Shown one piece after another: positions 57,342 through 64,000 of a stretch of 64,000 nucleotides of DNA. The stretch comes from Rhyzopertha dominica (lineage: Eukaryota > Arthropoda > Insecta > Coleoptera > Bostrichidae), in contig QCXZ01000064.1 in the NCBI GenBank assembly GCA_025024175.1, forward strand, positions 10,912,001 to 10,976,000, read 5' to 3'. Each line of letters opens with the position of its first letter. Positions within the stretch are counted from its first letter, which is position 1. The notes beneath the pieces were generated by a model, which searched no databases, was not told the DNA's origin, and worked only from the letters and a program-made list of their open reading frames with translations. Made by a program: the position numbers and the translations under genes.

Positions 57342-58107
57342 TAACAATACAGATGTTACGTTAGGGATCGATCAACCTCAAGTACTACACACGGTTTTAT
57401 TGACCATTGTTTAATGTAACCAACTTTAAACCATTTTAGGTTTTTAGGCCCTGAAGAAAGAGATAATATAATATATAAAAACATTAATTGAACTATATAT
57501 TTTTTAATCACACTAACGATCAATGCCCTTTTATATTTGAAATAAATTTGCTTAGTAAAAAGAGTACTCCTTGAATATAGCTTTCTGGGTCGACATACCC
57601 CTAATTACTTGGACCTGTATTAATTATACACATTAGTTGTAAGATTAATTTTTCAGCGTTGGAGGTTTATCCAAAGTTATCCAACTGCAGTCGTGAACGA
57701 GAAAATTCTCGTTTTGACGGCAACACCCGTAAACGTCCAAATTGTTATGTTCTGCTAATGAATACAACCGAATTTTAACTCACAAAAACAGTAGGTGCTG
57801 TTTTGGAATACTTCTTTTTTGATTTCTTCCGGAACAACCAGCTTTGAATGCAATATTTTACGCGACGGTATACACCGTGAATCTGTGCGGTGTTGGCTTG
57901 TCCTCATCGTCGCAGGGGTGGTCCGTTATACTGTCGAACAGACACGTTCAGTACATAGAAGTAGATGTTTAATGCAGCAAACAGCACTGAAGATGCAATT
58001 CGATGCAAATGCGTATCATCTGCAATGCTAAATTGTGTTGACGAATCTGTACCCAAGCGTATGTAGAGCATAAAGTAATACGGAGAAATCTAATGAAAAT
58101 TGTATCT
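57342..58107. other. no recognised gene
   Basis: Open frame at 57795-58031 (78 codons) has no recognisable domain. Confidence 0.3.
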
Positions 58108-58311
58108 ATAAGATAATATTTTCTCGGAAAGATGGCTGTCTTTTGAAAACACTGGCAAAATGTTATTCGTCTGACGATTCGATTACACCTATAATCTTTG
58201 TCAAAGACGAAGAACCTCAAAATTTGCCTGACACAAGTTTTCAAACAAAATAATAACATTTTGTCAGTGTTTTTAAGAGAAGGCGATCTTTCCGAGAAAA
58301 TATTATCTTAT
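58108..58311. mobile_element. foldback element
   Basis: Arms 58108-58168 and 58251-58311 are imperfect inverted repeats of about 61 bases around an 82-base loop. The outer 25 bases, containing AATATTTTCTCGGAAAGAT, are the best conserved. It is a likely MITE; no target duplication is obvious. Confidence 0.65.
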
Positions 58312-59641
58312 ATTATGGACGCTGAATGCATTCACCCTCGTATGTAGTATCTATGTTAGACTTTACTTCGCAAATATATTATTTATGTTTATGCAGCCAC
58401 TTAATACAAAATGTTTATTCCTACGTTCAGACCGACCACTGTTCAAAACACACACGGCTTTGTTATTCCAAATTTTGCTTTTAATTTTGAAGAATTATCA
58501 TTATTATTTTAATATCATTATTACATTATGCAGATGCCAAATCCGAAAAGAAGGCGGGTAATTAACCAATTTGAAACTAATTACACATCTAAATATTTTA
58601 TCATTTTTTTATCTTTGTTTCTAAAAGCTAATGTAAGAATCTTGCCTACCAGTTTAAAAACGGATAACTTTTTAATTTGTAAATATATATACTAAAGGGC
58701 AGAATCAAAATTCGGTACTTCTGGACAAGTCGCGTTGGCGCCGCCCTCTTCAGGCCGATACATTGTCACTCGACAACGCACTGCGATGCAGCATCACGTG
58801 ATAACTCTTGCGCGCTGTTGCAATCACAGTGTCACAGTGTTGTTTGCAACCTTTTTCTTCAAAACTGGTAGTTTTCTGCCTCAGTAATCTAATCTGCTTC
58901 TAATCAGCATTAAAACATCTCTGAAAACATGACAGGAAGCTTTTTCATGTTCCAGTCATAATGGGTAGGCATGGCATCTGATTAGTGATCTTTTGATTTC
59001 CATCAATCAGATGGAGAGGGATATTGCTATCGCGGCTGACTTTTTTAATACCTCTACACCTGTGTATAGTATTTTCATGTTTTAAACAGGGAAGCTTACA
59101 TTGTTTGCCGAGAGTTACATTACCCAAGCTGTTGTACTGCGATCTGTTCTCGACAGACTTGTCCGCTGCTAAGGTGCGCACGGTTTATTGGTACGTACCT
59201 ATCGTTCTAAAGGCTCTTGTTTGTGAAATAGCTACTATATTTTTGCTGAACATTTGGACTTTTAAACGTTTTTAATTAATGTAGGATGTTATTTCATAGG
59301 TGAAAATCCGGAAGTTGCGATATATGACAATAATACTGTGTTTATGATGTTGCGGCACTTTCTTCTGGTTTTGGTTATTATTAAATTTTGTGTCGGCAAT
59401 TACTATTAATTTACGCTATGGTGAAATGCTTTTATATATTATTTATAAAACAATAAAGACTTAAAAAAGGCCAAAATACAGACCGAAGCATCGTATAAAT
59501 ATAACAATTATAATAACTATACAATACATCGCATGTGATTTTTCTGGCTGGTGATAGGTCGGTATAATTGTGTAGTAACCTTGACTGGATTTGGATTTGT
59601 ATATCAAGAAACGCCAGTGCTGTTTAAATTATTTATTGATA
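58312..59641. other. no recognised gene
   Basis: Contains a GC-richer block at 58720-58830 with a palindromic TCACGTGA at 58793-58800, a possible E-box. The open frame at 59024-59275 is not recognised. Confidence 0.3.
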
Positions 59642-59678
59642 GCCGACGTTTCAATCAATATGTGATCTTCTTCAGGGC
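59642..59678 (-). ncRNA. hammerhead-ribozyme-like motif
   Basis: Minus strand: stem I GCC/GGC (59676-59678 with 59642-59644), canonical box CTGAAGA (59669-59675), an extra A, stem II GATCA/TGATT (59663-59667 with 59653-59657), GAAAC (59648-59652), and GTC at the cleavage position. Stem III is the loopless ACGT. Core boxes are intact but stem I is short. Confidence 0.5.
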
Positions 59679-61275
59679 ACTGAAAGAAGATGATAGTGAC
59701 AAGTAGCAACATATTTTAGAATAAAAAAAAAACTTTGGTAGAAATATGTAGATAAACCAACAATAGCAAAAAACATTTACAAATAAAACATATTAAAAGT
59801 TATTAATAAACGAACACCATCAAAATACAGCATATTTCGAAATTAGTTAGATATGAAACAAAACGAGTACAGAGATGCACGCACGCCTTGTGAAGGTTGG
59901 CAAAACACAGACCAATCTAAGGCGAAAAAAACGTAGAACAAAAAGAAGATAAAAGAGATGTGACGTATTCATTTCTTATAACTGCAAATTACATTGTATA
60001 AATAAAATGAATATTACTAACAAACACTCATAGTATTTTAACGAAAAATGTCTGTCTGGCCAAAATTACTTACATACACACAGTCTAAAGACAAGTGTTA
60101 TATGTTACAATCGTTTTACTGAATTTAATCGTGACTTACTTTCCTCCTCCGACATTGTTGACTTACTGATTGTTTATTAAACAAACACCGGTCACATATC
60201 ACAGCAAAGTCGCATTGTAACCAATGACAACCCGTCTTGTACTACAAAGTACATTAATCACGACTAATAAAAAATTTCATTTCTACAAGTTTATTTTGAA
60301 TTCAAAACAAATTTCTTAACATTTTTTAAAACTACCATTTTCTTCATCTTCTGCTGGTACTGTTTGCAAGAAATAAAAACTAGCACCACACAACATACAA
60401 AGTTTAAAACATACCTTATAAATCAGTGTTAGGCAGGGATGACGTCGTATAATACATGTTGTATAAAAAATTTTTTTATACAGTATATTAAAAATTATGT
60501 TTATTATTAAGTGTATTGTAGGTTGTAGATATCTAATAAGGTAAGTGTGTTAAATATAATGGAGAGGAAAGCACTGGGGCTGGATTAGCCTTCCCAGTGC
60601 TTAGAGTTGATGGAAATTGGACATATTAAAAAGAAAACATTAATTTTGTTTTATTATTACAATTTTATAATCAGAACTAAATACATTAATTTATACTTCA
60701 AAAATATAAGAGAAATAGAAATGTAGAGATATTGATCGTTAATGTTATAAAGCTGAAAAAATATTTGTATTTAGGTATCGTCTTGTGGGAAATTAAAGCT
60801 CCTTTTATCTTAAAGCAAAGTATTTTTTCCAGTACCTACAACAGTTTATTAAATAAAATTATATTAAAGAGACAGTAAAAACTATATGTAAACTACTTAC
60901 AGTGGAAGTGATATCACGATATCATTCTATGTAATAGCATAAACAGGGTACTGATATGGTAGTCTGAAGGTAAGCAATATGAAATTCAACATCAATATTA
61001 AAAAATACAGGCTGTCAAGCACAAAAGTTCATAAAATCTAAATAGGAAGACACAGAAAAGTAATTATGAAGAGATAGACGGTTTTATGTGAGAAAATAAG
61101 TTTAAATATTAGATAAATTATTATTATATTTTTTTCTTTATAACAGAAACTTAATTTAAGTTGAACACTAAACAATAAACTAAACTGAAAACAAAACATT
61201 CAAGTCTATTCAAACAGTAAAAATAATGTTTTTAATAAAATAATCTGCAGAGTAACAATATAAAAAAGTAAATTC
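59679..61275. other. no recognised gene; small hairpin at 60569-60602
   Basis: AT-rich. The only structure noted is a perfect ten-pair stem AAGCACTGGG/CCCAGTGCTT with a 14-base loop at 60569-60602. The right part may be the non-coding end of the hAT element. Confidence 0.35.
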
Positions 61276-62500
61276 TTAGAATTCATCAGATTCTAAGTTA
61301 TCTTTCGTTTTAAGGGAATACACATGCACAAGTTTTTTTTGACGTTTCTGGACCAAGTCTGTTTCTTATTCTGTTGTGCACGTAAGACCAATTACTAAAA
61401 ACTCTTTCTAATTGGGCAGATGATGCCGGAATGGACAGAAGCTTTTTTGCCAAAGGTGCTAAATTTGGGGCTTTCTTTAAAGCATAGTTCCAGTACAATA
61501 GCGGTTTAAGTCCTATTTTGTTATTCAATAATTCAAAAATGCCAGAGTTCTCATTAAAATTATGCAACTCTTCTAGACCAGATGCATTTAAATTTGTCAG
61601 TAAGAATTCATTAACACGATCGAGTCTAGTATTTGCTACTAACACCTCATCCTTTAGTGCATATTGTCTGCGTTTTTCTAGACACTCTTCAGCATCTGTA
61701 AAACCATTTGGTAACTGCAAACTCATCCACGCTTCACCAGCATCAGCAATACTGGATGTTGCTTTCTGACATATGTTGATTAAAGTACAAATTGGATCAA
61801 GCAATTTTACGTGTTCATCAACATCTTTTTCAAATACTTTATCAAAAACTAAATTTTTGACGCTGCTTGGAAAATTTGTATTTTCACTTTCTGCTATAAC
61901 TTTTTTAATGAAAGGCAAATTTTTCAGAAAACATAGAAATGAATCTCGATTAGAACACCAACGTGTTTCTGATGGTAATTGAATTCTAGTTCCACCAATT
62001 TTGAGAATTCTGTGTTCCATATTTGGTGAATTAAAGTGTTTAAGGACACCAGTTACTTTTGTAGCAAATTCTTTTGACAGTACGTCTTTTGCTAGAAGTT
62101 GTGCAATATGTGAGTTACAAGTTAAATGCAAAATATCTGTAAGACGTCCCATTTTTATCATGTTAGCAGCATTATCGCTAACGACGCAGTAAATGTTAGT
62201 GCTGTACATATCCATAGCCTTTTTTTATAATTCAATTATCTCCAATAATTTCTCACCAGTTTCTTTCTCTACTGAAAGGTCCCAGTTATCTAAAAATACA
62301 GCTTTTCCGGATGCACTGAATTGGCGTCAAATTTTGTGTCATTAGTTATTTTTTCATACACTTCGTTTAAAAATGTATGAGCCAAACTTTGTCGGCATGG
62401 CAATTTATAGGCAGGCCGGAGAAAATTAATAATTTTTTTTAAATGTTTTGATCCTACAACACTGAATGGTATATTGCATCCAATCTCCGCACTGAGGGCT
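61276..62500 (-). pseudogene. hAT transposase, lightly decayed
   Basis: Minus-strand protein in hAT order. The DUF659-like start (IPFSVVGSKHLKKI and FLRPAYKLPCRQSLAH) lies near 62350-62480. The middle block at 62215-61310 has CVVSDNAANM (a catalytic Asp region), LTCNSHIAQLLAKD and RWCSNRDSF. The C-terminal dimerisation motif LAKKLLSIPASSAQLERVFS is near 61400-61460. Three lesions are visible: a frameshift near 62310, an in-frame stop near 62227 and an extra A in an A-run near 61335. Past the last lesion the correct frame ends at 61276. It inserts by cut and paste when intact. Upstream sequence is cut by the LINE that begins near 62480-62520. Confidence 0.85.
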
Positions 62501-64000
62501 ACTGTGCCGCAAGTTGATATAGCAGGTGTCAGACTGACGTTTGGAAGTGTTTCTGTATATCTTCTAGTCATTTATATACCTCCGGCTCTCAGTTTAGCTG
62601 TTTATACTCTTCTGTTTGATTACTTGGAAACACTTGACTACTTGCATGGTAATAACACCCATATTGCTGGTGATTTTAATATTCCCGAGTACAGTGCTAA
62701 TTCAATTACCAGTAAAGTATCACTGTTAAATAACACTTGTGAATATTTTAATTTTAAGCAATTTAACACAAACCTCAATTGTAATGATTGCCTTCTTGAT
62801 CTGGTGCTATCAAACGGTTTGTGTAGTGTTGTGCTTTCTTCAGATGTTTTGTTGCCATTAGATAATCATCATCCCCCACTAGATATATGTATTGATCTTA
62901 AAAATAATGACTTGGGGCGAGTGTTTCCAGTAAACAATACTTATAGCTATAATTTTAAAAAAGCTAACTATTATTTGTTATATGATAGGATAGCACATAG
63001 GAACTGGGACTTTCTTCTTCAACATATTGATGCCGATCAAGCTTGTCAAGAGTTTTATATTGTCCTTAATGATATATTTGATGAATGTATTCCAAAAACA
63101 CGTGCCACTCAAAAGAGCAAATTTCCTCCTTGGTTTAGCAAAGATATTATACGTGATCTTCGACATAAACGGCTGTTATGGAAACAGTATCAACAGTCTG
63201 GTAGTGTTGACACTCATAATGCTTTTAAGGCCTTAAGAGCTCAGATAAAGAAAAATATTTCATCTTCACATGAGAATTATATTTTGCTTATGCAAAATCA
63301 GATTAAGGCTGATCCTAAAAAATTCTGGTCCTATATGAGTAACTTTCATAGCACATCTTCAATGCCCGATCAGTTGTTCTATAATGAGTCACATCTATCA
63401 TCTCCAGAGCAAATTGTTAACTCCTTTGCCTCATACTTTCAATCTAAGTTTGCAACCCCTGACCTTTCAAATGCTACAAGTTATAATGTTGCGGACAATG
63501 CTCGTTTCTCAAACGTTTTGAGTTTGACATCACTTACCCAAGATGAAGTTCTTTTGGCAATAAAAAAACTCAAGTGTAAGTTTACCAAAGGCCCAGATGG
63601 TATTCCTTCGTTTATCGTTCGTGATTGTGCGACTGCATTTGTCGTGCCTTTATGCATCTTATTTAATTTGTGCTTGAACACTAATACTTTTCCTAATACA
63701 TGGAAAGTAACAAGACTTTGTCCGGTTTTTAAAAAAGGGGATAAGACATTAGTTGAAAACTATCGCCCAATAGCAATTATGTCAAATTTTGCTAAGGTCT
63801 TCGAAATTGCGTTGCATAGACACTTGGAATATCACGTACGACCGCTGCTGTCAGACTGTCAACATGGTTTTACTTCTGGTAGATCGACTGCTACAAATTT
63901 AGCGTGTATGTCAAATTTCATATCTGAGCGTCTTGATTGTGGGATGCAGGTCGATGCAATCTATACGGATTTTTCGAGTGCTTTTGACCGTCTCGATCAT
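62490..64000 (+). CDS. jockey/CR1-like LINE ORF2, endonuclease and RT, runs off the window
   Basis: A frame of about 500 codons is open without a stop from about 62490 to the window end. The endonuclease tail has VYLLVIYIPP and HIAGDFNIPEYSAN (the GDFN motif) and then LDLVLSNG and the NHHPPLDI motif. A linker has FPPWFSKDIIRDLRHKR. RT starts with FTKGPDGIPSFIVRDC, then VCPVFKKGDKTLVENYRPI-type text, QHGFTSGRST and DAIYTDFSSAFDRLDH, with the first catalytic Asp. The 5' end, including the endonuclease N terminus and ORF1, is missing at the hAT junction, so this is a 5'-truncated but otherwise undamaged copy as far as it can be read. Confidence 0.85.

Noticed and set aside
57452..57480. Another hammerhead box (CTGAAGAAAGAG)
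   Set aside because: No GAAA box or stem II follows within a plausible distance.
1..64000. CRISPR arrays, bacterial operons or ribosome binding sites
   Set aside because: No regularly spaced repeats. Spliced genes and retroelements show a eukaryotic genome.

Overview
The window is an AT-rich piece of a draft animal genome, almost certainly an insect. It carries gypsy-type LTR retrotransposons, jockey/CR1-like LINEs, Penelope-like elements with GIY-YIG endonucleases, hAT and Tc1/mariner relics and MITEs, plus scattered single N bases. I recognise no host protein-coding gene, so this looks like intergenic or intronic DNA filled by mobile elements. The insect order cannot be fixed from the sequence.

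Layout. 1-1733 is the 5' part of a gypsy-type element on the minus strand (start of pol, gag, leader, primer-binding site), followed by its LTR. 2.3-9 kb is mostly featureless, with a tRNA-related repeat at 6 kb. 9.8-11.1 kb is a decayed LINE. 11.1-12.7 kb is a truncated Penelope-like fragment framed by two 283-bp direct repeats. 13.1-14.4 kb holds a LINE 3' end and a MITE. 14.94-20.94 kb is the most striking object: a DNA transposon with about 455-bp terminal inverted repeats and one three-exon gene for a predicted 1501-residue protein. That protein has two N-terminal zinc-binding modules, a possible DDE core, an XPG/FEN1-like nuclease and a C-terminal CXC cysteine cluster. The closest named superfamily I know is Academ, in its XPG-bearing form. 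21.1-23.4 kb is a longer Penelope-like copy, and 24.33-24.41 kb upstream of it is a textbook type I hammerhead ribozyme.

28.4-33.5 kb has a Tc1/mariner-like relic and a LINE 3' half. 36.05-37.37 kb is a near-perfect 652-bp-arm palindrome of a second Penelope-like family. 38.8-41.5 kb is a decayed LINE split by a composite insertion that contains a tRNA-like sequence and nested inverted repeats. 44.67-50.18 kb is a nearly intact, young gypsy-type LTR retrotransposon with 596-bp LTRs and a target duplication. 51.2 kb has a second copy of the MITE. 56.5-58.3 kb has small repeats, a gypsy pol relic and a foldback. 61.3-62.5 kb is a lightly decayed hAT transposase, abutted by an open LINE endonuclease/reverse transcriptase frame that runs off the window end.

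How the parts relate. Almost everything is self-propagating DNA, much of it nested. Hammerhead-type ribozyme motifs recur at six loci. Three of these lie in Penelope-like copies, just downstream of the GIY-YIG frame, and share an unusual core. The clean one at 24.35 kb lies upstream of Penelope coding sequence on the same strand.
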